Assembly: GCF_003121585.1 (NCBI RefSeq) | Contig: NZ_QEOO01000007.1 | Location: forward strand, 62,001-126,000 | From: Nocardioides speluncae | GTDB taxonomy: Bacteria > Actinomycetota > Actinomycetes > Propionibacteriales > Nocardioidaceae | Length of the DNA: 64,000 bases | Direction of reading: 5' to 3' | Program-made: the position numbers and the translations under genes | Notes under the pieces: model-generated | The model's input: the letters and a program-made list of their open reading frames with translations, nothing else | Databases searched by the model: none | Told to the model about the DNA's origin: nothing | Part shown: in pieces, positions 9,070-16,557 of the stretch | How the letters are laid out: the number at the start of each line of letters is the position of its first letter | Numbering within the stretch: the first letter of the stretch is position 1

Positions 9070-9328
9070 TCTTCCGGCACCTCCTCCACGCTCACCGACG
9101 AGATCAACTAAGGCCATCGTAGGGGCTGTCGAACACCAGTTCGAGGTTATCCACAGGGCAATTCAAAGAGATTCTGCGAAGCCTTTCGAGACTAAGGCGC
9201 CCTGAGCCAGATCTAAGTGCTAGCCCCGATGCCCGCGCCGGCGCCCCGACCTACCGTCGTATCTACCGTCCGACCTGGACACTCTGGCTTTCCAAGACTC
9301 GACGCGAGACCACCTGAGGAGGTGAACC

Positions 9329-9838
9329 ATGTCCGAGCTTCCCGTGACCGTGCTGGCGGGCATGGTCTCCACCGCGGTGTTCGTGGTGAGCTACCTGCCG
9401 ATGCTGGTGAAGGCGTTCCGCACCCGCGACCTCACGTCGTACAGCCTCGGCAACCTAGTGCTCGCCAACGTCGGCAACGCCGTGCACTCGGTCTACGTCT
9501 TCAGCCTGCCGGTCGGCCCGATCTGGTTCCTGCACAGCTTCTACGTGCTCGCGACCGTGCTGATGCTGGTCTGGCACCGCCTGTACGCCGGGCCGCGCCG
9601 GGCCTCAGCTTCCAACAGCGCTGAGCGCCAACCGGACCAGGTCTTCGCCAGTGAGGCCGGGCCAGCCGTGGACGGCCTGCCGCCACTCGGCCGGAACGGC
9701 ACCGGCCCCGAACCTGGCTCCGAGCAGACCTCCGGCAATGGCGGCCACGGTGTCTGTGTCGTTGCCAATCCGGACCGCGTTGTGAAGAGCCGATGTGAGG
9801 CCCGCCGAGTGGGTCACGGCAGCCAGCGCCGCCTGTAG
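9329..9838 (+). CDS. SemiSWEET/PQ-loop-like small membrane protein with a questionable tail
   Basis: The first 90-95 residues form three hydrophobic segments (about 5-25, 38-58 and 62-85) with S-Y-L-P-M-L-V-K-A-F-R-T-R-D, resembling the half-unit of SemiSWEET sugar transporters. An excellent ribosome site, GAGGAGGT, lies 5 nt before the ATG. After about residue 95 the frame turns into low-complexity sequence that is the antisense of the ADP-ribosylglycohydrolase gene (9605-10546), giving a 234-bp overlap. SemiSWEETs are normally about 90-100 residues, so the true C-terminus is probably near 9610-9625 and the distal tail may be a readthrough or frameshift artefact. Membrane location is clear; sugar transport is an inference. 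Confidence 0.65.
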   Translation: MSELPVTVLAGMVSTAVFVVSYLPMLVKAFRTRDLTSYSLGNLVLANVGNAVHSVYVFSLPVGPIWFLHSFYVLATVLMLVWHRLYAGPRRASASNSAERQPDQVFASEAGPAVDGLPPLGRNGTGPEPGSEQTSGNGGHGVCVVANPDRVVKSRCEARRVGHGSQRRL

Positions 9839-10546
9839 CGCCGCCACCGTGAATCCGTTCGGCACGAACCGGCTGCCGGGCACCTCGCCTGCATGATCGC
9901 CCAGCGCATCATTGAGCCAGTCCCGCCAGGTGCTCTGTCGGGAGTCGGGCAGTAGGTCGAGACCGGCCAGTACGTCGATCTCACCACCTCGTACTGCCAG
10001 GCGGATCGCCTCGCTCCACAAGACGCAGGAGTCGCCGGCGAGCGGGTCGGCGTGGGTGAGACGAGCCACGAGTCGAGCCGCGCGTGCGCACTTGTCGCGG
10101 TCGTCGAGGTGCGCGAGCGCGACCGGCGCGGTGCGCATCAGCGCGCCGTTGCCGGCCGAGTGGGCGTGCTGAGCCGTGTAGGCCGCGGCCTCCAGCATCA
10201 TCGCATCCGCCGGACGGCCGCCTGCCCTGCTCGTGGCCGCGAGGACGGCTCGCGTCTGGATGCCGACGTCGGCCGGCCCATCGGCGTACCAGGCCAGGAA
10301 GCCGCGCGCGATCTCGTCGAGCGCATCCGCGCTGGTCAGGTCGACGCCGGTTGCGGCGACGCGCGCGATCGCGACCGCCATCGAGGTGTCGTCGCTCCAC
10401 TCGCCGGGCGCGCAGTTGCCCAGCCCGCCACCTGTCATCACCGCTTCCTCGCCGGGCAACGGCGGGACGGCGAACTCGTAGGGCACGCCAAGTGCGTCGC
10501 CGACGGCTGAGCTCAGCAGCACGCCCGCTGCTCGATCACCGATCAC
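9605..10546 (-). CDS. ADP-ribosylglycohydrolase family protein
   Basis: A 313-residue dinuclear-Mg2+ hydrolase of the DraG/ARH family, expected to remove ADP-ribose from proteins or small molecules. Family motifs are intact. G-D-A-L-G-V-P-Y-E lies near residue 18, the metal-binding W-S-D-D-T-S-M-A near 50, G-N-G-A-L-M-R-T-A-P near 136, and the second metal motif G-N-D-T-D-T-V-A-A-I-A-G-G near 265. It is divergent from the NrtR-type Nudix regulator with a perfect palindrome between them, which ties it to control by NAD/ADP-ribose status. The 3' end overlaps the tail of the SemiSWEET-like frame. Confidence 0.92.
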   Translation of the reverse strand: MIGDRAAGVLLSSAVGDALGVPYEFAVPPLPGEEAVMTGGGLGNCAPGEWSDDTSMAVAIARVAATGVDLTSADALDEIARGFLAWYADGPADVGIQTRAVLAATSRAGGRPADAMMLEAAAYTAQHAHSAGNGALMRTAPVALAHLDDRDKCARAARLVARLTHADPLAGDSCVLWSEAIRLAVRGGEIDVLAGLDLLPDSRQSTWRDWLNDALGDHAGEVPGSRFVPNGFTVAALQAALAAVTHSAGLTSALHNAVRIGNDTDTVAAIAGGLLGARFGAGAVPAEWRQAVHGWPGLTGEDLVRLALSAVGS

Positions 10547-10563
10547 ATCTGCCTCTCGTTGCT

Positions 10564-10582
10564 ACTTGTCAAGACGACAAGT
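10564..10582. promoter_or_regulatory. Perfect palindrome ACTTGTC-N5-GACAAGT, probable NrtR operator
   Basis: Arms ACTTGTC (10564-10570) and GACAAGT (10576-10582) are perfect complements separated by AAGAC. The site lies 17 bp before the ADP-ribosylglycohydrolase start and 13 bp before the regulator start, so a bound repressor would cover both promoters. NrtR regulators bind palindromes upstream of NAD/ADP-ribose metabolism genes; assigning this site to the neighbouring regulator is inferred. Confidence 0.7.
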
Positions 10583-10595
10583 TAAAGTCCGAGCC

Positions 10596-11303
10596 ATGGT
10601 TTACACCAGCGAGCACCCCATCTTCTATGTGACGACCGACATCGTGGTCCTCACGTTGATGGACGGGGTGCTCTCGGCGCTAGCGGTACGCCGCGACGAG
10701 GACCCGCACGCCGGTGAGCTGGCGCTGCCGGGCGGCTTCGTCCGCGAGGGCGAGGATCTCGACGCCGCGGCCCGGCGGCGGCTGGCCGACGAGACCGGTG
10801 TCGAGGTCGACGAGCTGGTGCTGGAGCAGCTGCGGACGTACGGCGCACCCGACCGCGACCCGACCCGCGGCCGCGTCGTCAGCGTCGCCCACCTGTCGGT
10901 GATCCCGGCCCCGCTCGCGGCCAGCCCGGGCGCGCGCACCCGGGAGGCGCTGTGGCTGCCGGTGGCCGAGCTGCCCGGCACCCTCGCCTTCGACCACAAC
11001 CAGATCCTCGACGACGCGATCGAGCGGACCAAGGCCAAGCTGGAGTACACCGCGCTCGCGACCTCGTTCCTCGACGCCGAGTTCACGCTGGCCGAGCTCC
11101 GCTCGGTCTACGAGTCGATCTGGGGCAGCGAGCTCGACCCCGGCAACTTCCAGCGCAAGATCCGCAACAGCGAGGACTTCGTCGAGCCGACCGGCCAGAC
11201 CCGCCGCTCGCCCAGCGGCCGCGGCCGCCCCGCCGAGCTGTTCCGCGCCCGGAAGCGGCGTACCGAGCAGCTGGCCAGCCCGCTCACTCGCGTCGCGCTC
11301 TAG
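10596..11303 (+). CDS. NrtR-type regulator: Nudix domain with C-terminal winged helix
   Basis: A 235-residue protein. Residues about 10-140 form a Nudix fold with the box-like run G-G-F-V-R-E-G-E-D-L-D-A-A-A-R-R-R-L. The residues after that glycine do not give the strict R-E-x-x-E-E signature, which suits a ligand-sensing rather than catalytic domain. Residues about 150-220 form the winged helix typical of NrtR (F-T-L-A-E-L-R-S-V-Y-E then F-Q-R-K-I). I chose the ATG at 10596 because the longer frame starts inside the palindrome. NrtR proteins repress NAD/ADP-ribose genes and release DNA on binding ADP-ribose. The divergent ADP-ribosylglycohydrolase fits that regulon. Confidence 0.87.
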   Translation: MVYTSEHPIFYVTTDIVVLTLMDGVLSALAVRRDEDPHAGELALPGGFVREGEDLDAAARRRLADETGVEVDELVLEQLRTYGAPDRDPTRGRVVSVAHLSVIPAPLAASPGARTREALWLPVAELPGTLAFDHNQILDDAIERTKAKLEYTALATSFLDAEFTLAELRSVYESIWGSELDPGNFQRKIRNSEDFVEPTGQTRRSPSGRGRPAELFRARKRRTEQLASPLTRVAL

Positions 11304-11305
11304 GG

Positions 11306-11860
11306 TCAGCGCCGGCCGCCGAACGTCCAGGCGTGCACCTCGATGTCGGCGTACCGGTCCGCGGTCAGTACGGCGCGGGCGGCGTCCGGGTCGGCCGCCC
11401 GGACCAGCGCGGCGGTGCCCAGCCATGCGGTGCCGTCGTCGGACAGCAGCGGGCCGTAGCCGATCAGATCGCTGGTGTCGGCGGGCAGCTCGAGGTCGGC
11501 GGCCGGGCCGGTGCCGAGGCCGAGCACCAGGTACCGGTCCTCGTCGCCGTCGCGGCCGCCGGGGAACTCCCACATGGTCCGGCCGAGCGTGTTGCGCCAG
11601 CGCCGCAGGAGTATGTCGCGGTACGCGCCGGCCTGGTAGTTCGGCTCCTCGAAGGCGAACGCGCGGGCGGCCGCAGCGTCGGGCAGGTCGACGATGTGCA
11701 CGCTGCCGGTCGGGATCTCGCCGACGAACGTCGGACCGCGGGCGATCAGCTCGGCCTCGAACCGGTCCATGTAGGCCCAGTGCGCCTCGCCCAGCTCTTC
11801 GCGCAGCGGCAGCGAGCCGACCCGGTCACGGTGGTAGCAGAAGAACTCCATGCCGATCAT
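11306..11860 (-). CDS. YCII-related domain protein (two-lobed)
   Basis: A protein of about 184 residues starting M-I-G-M-E-F-F-C-Y-H-R-D-R. Two ferredoxin-like YCII-type halves are visible. The first has H-W-A-Y-M-D-R-F-E-A-E-L-I-A-R-G-P and the second has R-A-A-D-P-D-A-A-R-A-V-L. The ATG at 11860 overlaps the stop of the broken gtrA frame by 4 nt (ATGA), which decides this start against a longer frame to 11878. YciI-like proteins are small dehydratase or isomerase-like enzymes with mostly unknown substrates. The gene converges on the NrtR-type gene with a 2-bp gap. Confidence 0.72.
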   Translation of the reverse strand: MIGMEFFCYHRDRVGSLPLREELGEAHWAYMDRFEAELIARGPTFVGEIPTGSVHIVDLPDAAAARAFAFEEPNYQAGAYRDILLRRWRNTLGRTMWEFPGGRDGDEDRYLVLGLGTGPAADLELPADTSDLIGYGPLLSDDGTAWLGTAALVRAADPDAARAVLTADRYADIEVHAWTFGGRR

Positions 11861-12173
11861 CGTGACCGGAACACCCAAAGCCGCAGGGCCAGGAAGCGGG
11901 CGACGGTGACCCCGAGGTTCACCAGCGTGAGTACGACGACCTCGGCGCCGTGCGACGCCCCGTCCATCACTGCGAGCGCCGTACTCGTCGCGACCAGGCC
12001 CATCGCGAAGACAAGCAGCCCCCCGCCTGGTGCCGGACCAGGTCGGCCCGGCCGCGGACGCCGAAGATCAGCCGCCGGTTGGCGGCGAGGTTGCCGACCG
12101 CGGTGATCAGCAGCGCCAGCACGGGCCAGCTGCCCACCACGTCACCTCGATCAGATGACGACTCCGACAACAA
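11857..12173 (-). pseudogene. GtrA-family membrane protein remnant (5'-truncated, frameshifted)
   Basis: Read on the minus strand, residues V-L-A-L-L-I-T-A-V-G-N-L-A-A-N-R-R-L-I-F-G-V-R-G-R (written here as a gapped run) match the second membrane segment and NRR loop of GtrA flippase-like proteins. After H-Q-A-G-G the frame breaks at a run of six G (near 12020). In a shifted frame it continues with two hydrophobic segments and the typical ending R-F-L-A-L-R-L-W-V-F-R to a stop at 11857. The first membrane segment is missing. Intact relatives have four segments and help move polyprenyl-linked sugars. A base error in the G-run is an alternative to real decay. Confidence 0.65.
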
Positions 12174-12282
12174 CTGAGGCGGCGAATGAGTCTCGGCGGC
12201 CGGTAGTGGACAGGTGGTTTACCGGGTGGGCGGCGGACAGCGATCCTGAGCACTGTCCGCTACCTACCTCTCGGGGGGACTC

Positions 12283-13242
12283 ATGCCGACCACGACCACT
12301 CGCCGCGCCGCGGCCTGGCTCACCGCCGTACTCACCGCCCTGGTCGCACCGCTGGCGCTGGCCGTGCCCGCCGAGGCCGCGAGCGCGTGGCCGACCGAGC
12401 AGGACTCCTCGCCACGGTCCGCCAACGTGATGGCGCTGCAGTACCTGCTCACCGCCCGCGGCATCAGCACCGCGGCCGACGGCGACTTCGGGGCGGGCAC
12501 GCTCGCCAATGTGAAGACCTTCCAGTCCCGCAACGGGCTGACCGCCGACGGCATCGTCGGCCCTGCCACCTGGTCCAAGCTGGTGGTCACTCTGAGCCAG
12601 GGCGCGACCAACACCAACGCCGTGAAGGCGCTGCAGACCGCGCTCAACAAGTACCGCTACGGCCTGGTCGTCGACGGCGCCTTCGGCAGCGGCACCAGGT
12701 CGGCGGTGGTCGCCTTCCAGCAGGCGCGCGGGCTGGCGGCCGACGGCGTCGCCGGCCAGAACACCTGGCGCGAGCTGCTCGGCTACAGCCGGACCCACGA
12801 CCAGATCTACTGCTACTACTACGGCGGTACGACGTCGACCACGGTCACCACCGCGCAGGTCGAGAACGCCAAGTCGATCATCGCCGCCGGCAAGAGCGTC
12901 GGCGTGCCGCGCGACGGCCTGATCGTCGGGCTGATGGCCGCGATGCAGGAGTCCAAGCTGTGCAACATCTCGTTCGGCGACCGGGACTCGATCGGGCTGT
13001 TCCAGCAGCGGCCGAGCCAGGGCTGGTGCAACAACCAGGTCGGCTGCTGGCACCACACCCAGTCCTCGCTCGGCTTCTTCGGGCGCTCGTCGTACACCAA
13101 CAACCGCGGCCTGCTCGACATCGCGAACTGGCAGTCGATGAGCAAGACCCTGGCCGCCGATGCCGTCCAGCGCTCCTGCTGCCCCAACGCCTACGCCAAG
13201 TGGGAGGCACTCGCCACGGCGCTGGTCAACGCGCACGGCTGA
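12283..13242 (+). CDS. Secreted peptidoglycan-binding protein with lysozyme-like C-terminal domain
   Basis: A 319-residue exported protein. The signal peptide covers residues 1-36 (A-L-A-V-P-A-E-A-A). Two tandem peptidoglycan-binding (PG_binding_1) repeats follow at about 45-95 and 110-165, each with the D-G-x-F-G-x-G-T pattern. The C-terminal 150 residues have a transglycosylase-like stretch, M-A-A-M-Q-E-S-K-L then D-S-I-G-L-F-Q-Q-R-P, in which the Glu of Q-E-S could be catalytic. Several Cys suggest disulphides. A GGGGGGA ribosome site precedes the ATG. Cell-wall cleavage or remodelling is inferred. Confidence 0.85.
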   Translation: MPTTTTRRAAAWLTAVLTALVAPLALAVPAEAASAWPTEQDSSPRSANVMALQYLLTARGISTAADGDFGAGTLANVKTFQSRNGLTADGIVGPATWSKLVVTLSQGATNTNAVKALQTALNKYRYGLVVDGAFGSGTRSAVVAFQQARGLAADGVAGQNTWRELLGYSRTHDQIYCYYYGGTTSTTVTTAQVENAKSIIAAGKSVGVPRDGLIVGLMAAMQESKLCNISFGDRDSIGLFQQRPSQGWCNNQVGCWHHTQSSLGFFGRSSYTNNRGLLDIANWQSMSKTLAADAVQRSCCPNAYAKWEALATALVNAHG

Positions 13243-13336
13243 CCCCAGCCGATCCCGCGAGTTCCCCGCCGACGGCAACGCGACCGGCCTTTGCATCGTC
13301 CTACTAGGGGAAGGGGAGCTTCGGGAAGGGGAACCC

Positions 13337-13729
13337 ATGTTGTCGGTGATGCCATCGGTGACGCTGTCGGGGCTGTTGGCGTCCGACGACGGCGAGCTCG
13401 TCGAGGTCGCAGTGTCCGACGACCCACCGGCAGTCAGCGGCCGGTGGGCCGTCGACGGTACGCCGGTCGCCGTACTCCGACTGCTGCTGCCGACGCGCGA
13501 CTCCGGGCTGGTCGGCGAGCCGCCCGCCGAGTGCGACGTGGTGATGGTCGACAACAAGGTGGTGCTGGTCTACGACCTGGCTCCCGAGGCTGCCGGGTAC
13601 CTCGTGAGCTACGGAGGACCGCGACAGTCGGTGCTCGTGGAGTGGCTGCGCCTGCCTGGGGCCACGAGCGACGGCCTGAGCCGCAAGCGCCTTGCCGAGC
13701 TCGCGTCGAGCGATCACTGGCAGGGGTGA
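13337..13729 (+). CDS. Hypothetical protein, acidic, no recognised domain
   Basis: A 130-residue protein starting M-L-S-V-M-P-S-V-T at 13337 with AAGGGGA a few bases upstream. The frame is open further upstream, but that part lies inside the preceding gene. It has no signal peptide, membrane segment or Cys. Alternating hydrophobic stretches such as V-A-V-L-R-L-L-L-P and C-D-V-V-M-V-D-N-K-V-V-L-V-Y suggest a small beta-rich soluble domain. Codon use is typical of the genome, so it is probably a real gene. It may be co-transcribed with the peptidoglycan-binding gene 94 bp upstream. I cannot assign a function. Confidence 0.6.
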   Translation: MLSVMPSVTLSGLLASDDGELVEVAVSDDPPAVSGRWAVDGTPVAVLRLLLPTRDSGLVGEPPAECDVVMVDNKVVLVYDLAPEAAGYLVSYGGPRQSVLVEWLRLPGATSDGLSRKRLAELASSDHWQG

Positions 13730-13760
13730 GTTTCCGGCCTGGGCCGCCCCGGTGCCGGTG

Positions 13761-13908
13761 GCGCGGGCGGTTCGGCCTCGGGCGTTCGCGGGCGCTGCGG
13801 CGGCGCGTCGCGCGCATGGCCGCCGCCCTTGCTTGCGCGCCGTTGGCGCGCGCCGCGGCCAAGCCGCTTGACGCCGCCCGCGAGCGCCCGAGACCGAACC
13901 ACCCGCGT
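13761..13908. repeat. Large imperfect palindrome (about 150 bp) with nested hairpins
   Basis: This element fills most of the 273-bp gap 13730-14002. Outer arms at 13771-13794 and 13875-13898 match at 22 of 24 positions as inverted repeats and can be extended by about ten weaker pairs to 13761/13908. The roughly 80-bp interior is extremely GC-rich and forms further stems (GCGCGC/GCGGC runs). It has no coding character. It could act as a strong terminator before the secreted-protein array, or be a dispersed palindromic repeat like those common in Nocardioides-type genomes. The rest of the gap holds only the leader of the 14003 gene. Confidence 0.6.
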
Positions 13909-14002
13909 GGCTAAGCCCGAACCCTCCAGGCGAGGAGGGAGTGACAAAAACGGCAAACCACCTATACTTCGCGGCGCTGGATTCTTTCTGACGGGAGACC
14001 TC

Positions 14003-14956
14003 ATGCGAATCGTCGCGTTGCTCGCGATCGTTGCTCTGACAAGCTCGGCCGTTCCGGCGCAGGCCGCCGAACCGAGCCCCCTCACGCCGTACCACCGGAG
14101 CCCAGGCCAACCCGGCGCCGCCGGGGACGAGCAACCCCCTCGCCTGTCGGTGCGCAGGTACGAGACGGCCGTCTATCCGCACCGCGACCGCTACCTCGAC
14201 CGCACCCCGGTCGACGTCGAGACCAACGAGTGGGTCCGGCTCACCATCGAGTACGTCGACAGCGCGGGCAAGGTCGCCGAGACGATCAGGCGCGAGGGCA
14301 CGATCGACGAGCGGTTCTGGCTCGACGCCCGTACGGCGGGCGGCACGATGTGGCCCGCCGGCAGGTACCTCCTGCGGGCGACCGCGGTCGACCGGGACGG
14401 CAACGTGCGGGAGACCGAGCGCCGGTTCACCGTGTCCCACAAGCGCCTGGTCAAGCGGACCTGGAGGCGGACCTTCTCCGCCGCCGATGTGCTCACCCAG
14501 GGCGGCATCGACGTCGGCGACTGCTCGACCCTCAAGCGCCCGGCTCGCTCGGACTGGCGAGAGTCGCGTGGCTACTACTCGATGACCAAGTGCGACAACG
14601 CGGACGAGGGTCAGGTGGCGTCGGTGAACGGCGTCTGGGTGCCGAAAGCGCTCGAGGGCAGGTACGACTGGCTCCAGATCTCGATGCACGGCGCGGGCGC
14701 GCGGTCCGGCGGGCTACGCAACGGCCCCGATGCCTACCTGAACTTCGGCTACTACAACAAGGCGGGCACCTTCACCGGGCGGGCGGAGTTCGACGGCCGC
14801 ATGATCGAGCACTTCGGGCCACGGGTGAAGGCCAACGGCTTCGTCCGCGACAAGGACAGCGCGCCGTACATCCTGTTCTGGACCGGCCTCGCCGGCGGCA
14901 GCCGGTACGACGTGAAGTCGTTCACGGTGCGACTGCGGCGCTCCGTGCTCCGGTAG
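14003..14956 (+). CDS. Secreted paralogue 1 of 5 (short form): FlgD-like Ig domain plus two-Cys C-terminal domain
   Basis: A 317-residue exported protein. The signal peptide is residues 1-24 (ending Q-A-A-E). One FlgD-like Ig domain lies at about 50-140 (V-Y-P-H-R-D-R-Y-L-D, then W-P-A-G-R-Y-L-L-R-A-T-A-V-D-R-D-G-N). A C-terminal domain of about 170 residues is shared with the next four genes and has Cys174 and Cys197 spaced exactly as in all paralogues. Y-D-V-K-S-F-T-V-R-L lies near the end. This member lacks the two N-terminal domains of the others. I chose the ATG at 14003 because of the signal peptide and the upstream GGGAGACC. Function is unknown; an extracellular structural or binding role is inferred. 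Confidence 0.8.
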   Translation: MRIVALLAIVALTSSAVPAQAAEPSPLTPYHRSPGQPGAAGDEQPPRLSVRRYETAVYPHRDRYLDRTPVDVETNEWVRLTIEYVDSAGKVAETIRREGTIDERFWLDARTAGGTMWPAGRYLLRATAVDRDGNVRETERRFTVSHKRLVKRTWRRTFSAADVLTQGGIDVGDCSTLKRPARSDWRESRGYYSMTKCDNADEGQVASVNGVWVPKALEGRYDWLQISMHGAGARSGGLRNGPDAYLNFGYYNKAGTFTGRAEFDGRMIEHFGPRVKANGFVRDKDSAPYILFWTGLAGGSRYDVKSFTVRLRRSVLR

Positions 14957-15060
14957 CCGCTGGCGCGGGTTATCCACAGCTTCGCGGATTTTTACTTTGC
15001 GGAGGCGAAGTTCCGCATAGGCTCCCCTCGCCACTTTGCATTTCTCAAGGGGGAGTTCCC

Positions 15061-16551
15061 ATGCGCATCTCTGCGCTCATCGCTGTGCCCATGGCCCTGG
15101 TGGGCCTCGCCGTGCCGGCGTCCGCCGAAGACCCGGGCCTGACAGTCACCTGGCCGACGACGACCGAGGTCGAGGTGCCGACGACGTCGTACACGATCAC
15201 CGTCGCCGACGAGGCCGCCGAGCCGCAGGGCACTCTGTACGCCGAGTGGCAGGGCGAGCGTCAGGAGATCCCGCACGCCGGCAACTACGCGATGCAGTTC
15301 GCCAAGGGCGGCGTCGGCAGCATCAAGGTGATCCGCTGCGTGCCGGCCGACCCTGAGCCCGTCTGCACCGACACCGGCGTCACCTCGCCGGAACTGACAG
15401 TGTGGAAGCAGGCGTCGGTCACCCTCAGTGACGTCGGCGGTGTCGTCCGTCCGGGCACCAGGACCGCTGGCATTCGGCTCGACTACGTACCGAGCACGCC
15501 GGTGCAGGTGACCTGGTCGGTGTGGACCGCCGGCGGCGTGGCGAAAGCCGCCGGCGGGGCCACCTTCGTCCCGAATGGGGAGGGCTACGGGGAGTTCAGC
15601 TACCCGGTCCCCAACCTGGCAAACGGTTGGTACTACGTCCAGGCGAGCGTGGAGTTCGACATGGCGCCGTTCGGCCCGTTCAAGGGTGCCTCGGACAATG
15701 TGGTGGCCTTCTATCTCGACGCGACTGCGCCGCGGCTGTCACTCGGCCTGAGCGCGTCCTCGTTCTACCCGGCGACCGACGGCTATCGAGACCAGCTGTC
15801 AATCCGCGCTGCGACCAACGAGCAGGTCAAGCAGAGCCTCACTGTGCTCAATTCCTCGGGCGCCGTCGTCCGCACGCTCGGGTCCGGAAGGCTGGGCTTC
15901 CGCGACTCGGGCGCTTCGGTCGTGAAGACCTGGAATGGCCGCGACTCGCAGGCACGACTGGTGCGTGGCGGCACCTACACGATTCGATTCGAGGGCACTG
16001 ACCGTGTTGGCCGCAAGACGACGACGAGCAAGGAGGTCTTCGTCTCCGGCAAGCGTCTGCAGCGGGTGACCTGGAAGCGGACCTTCGCCGCGGCCCGGAC
16101 CATTGTCCGCAACGGCGCGTTCGTCCAGGCCTGCTCGACGCTGCGCAAGCCGTCGCTGCGCGGCTGGTCCGGGTCGCTGGGCTACTACTCGCGCACCAAG
16201 TGCAACCGGAACAACGCCGACATCGTGGCGACCAACAACGGCGTGTACGTGCCGAAGGCGTTCCAGAACCGGTACGGCACCTATCAGGTGAGCTTCTACG
16301 GTGGCGGCGCCCGCGGTGCGCGGAGCAAGTACATCGTGATGGGCTACCTCAACAACAAGGGCGACTTCACCCACCGGATCCAGGGCGGCGCCGCGGTTCG
16401 GACCTACGCCGGCAAGGTGGCCAGCGCCGGCAACTTCGTCCGCGCGAAGACGACCAAGCCGTACGTCCTGTGGACCGCCGGCCTCACCGACGGCAGCAGG
16501 TACGACGTGAAGTCGTTCACGGTGAGGCTGACCTACACCGTTCTGCGATAA
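15061..16551 (+). CDS. Secreted paralogue 2 of 5: three beta domains plus two-Cys C-terminal domain
   Basis: A 496-residue protein. The signal peptide covers residues 1-22 (V-P-A-S-A-E). Domain 1 (about 25-115) contains L-Y-A-E-W-Q-G-E-R-Q and a Cys pair before T-D-T-G. Domain 2 is Ig-like (about 120-220). Domain 3 is FlgD-like (about 225-325), with F-Y-P-A-T-D-G-Y-R-D and W-N-G-R-D. The conserved C-terminal domain carries Cys358 and Cys381, G-G-G-A-R-G and R-Y-D-V-K-S-F-T-V. GGGGGAGTTCCC precedes the ATG and recurs in nearly the same form before paralogue 4. The gap from paralogue 1 is 104 bp and holds a TGCGGA-N8-TCCGCA hairpin at 14998-15017. Paralogue 3 follows after 6 bp. Function is unknown. 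Confidence 0.82.
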   Translation: MRISALIAVPMALVGLAVPASAEDPGLTVTWPTTTEVEVPTTSYTITVADEAAEPQGTLYAEWQGERQEIPHAGNYAMQFAKGGVGSIKVIRCVPADPEPVCTDTGVTSPELTVWKQASVTLSDVGGVVRPGTRTAGIRLDYVPSTPVQVTWSVWTAGGVAKAAGGATFVPNGEGYGEFSYPVPNLANGWYYVQASVEFDMAPFGPFKGASDNVVAFYLDATAPRLSLGLSASSFYPATDGYRDQLSIRAATNEQVKQSLTVLNSSGAVVRTLGSGRLGFRDSGASVVKTWNGRDSQARLVRGGTYTIRFEGTDRVGRKTTTSKEVFVSGKRLQRVTWKRTFAAARTIVRNGAFVQACSTLRKPSLRGWSGSLGYYSRTKCNRNNADIVATNNGVYVPKAFQNRYGTYQVSFYGGGARGARSKYIVMGYLNNKGDFTHRIQGGAAVRTYAGKVASAGNFVRAKTTKPYVLWTAGLTDGSRYDVKSFTVRLTYTVLR

Positions 16552-16557
16552 GGGCCG

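Noticed and set aside
9605..11303. A phage-defence system built on ADP-ribosylation
   Set aside because: Only an ADP-ribosylglycohydrolase and an NrtR regulator are present. There is no ADP-ribosyltransferase toxin (DarT-like) or effector nearby, and metabolic regulation explains the pair.
12151..13557. 468-codon antisense frame over the peptidoglycan-binding gene
   Set aside because: Composition is Gly/Arg/Val shadow sequence, and the plus strand has a signal peptide and two known domains.
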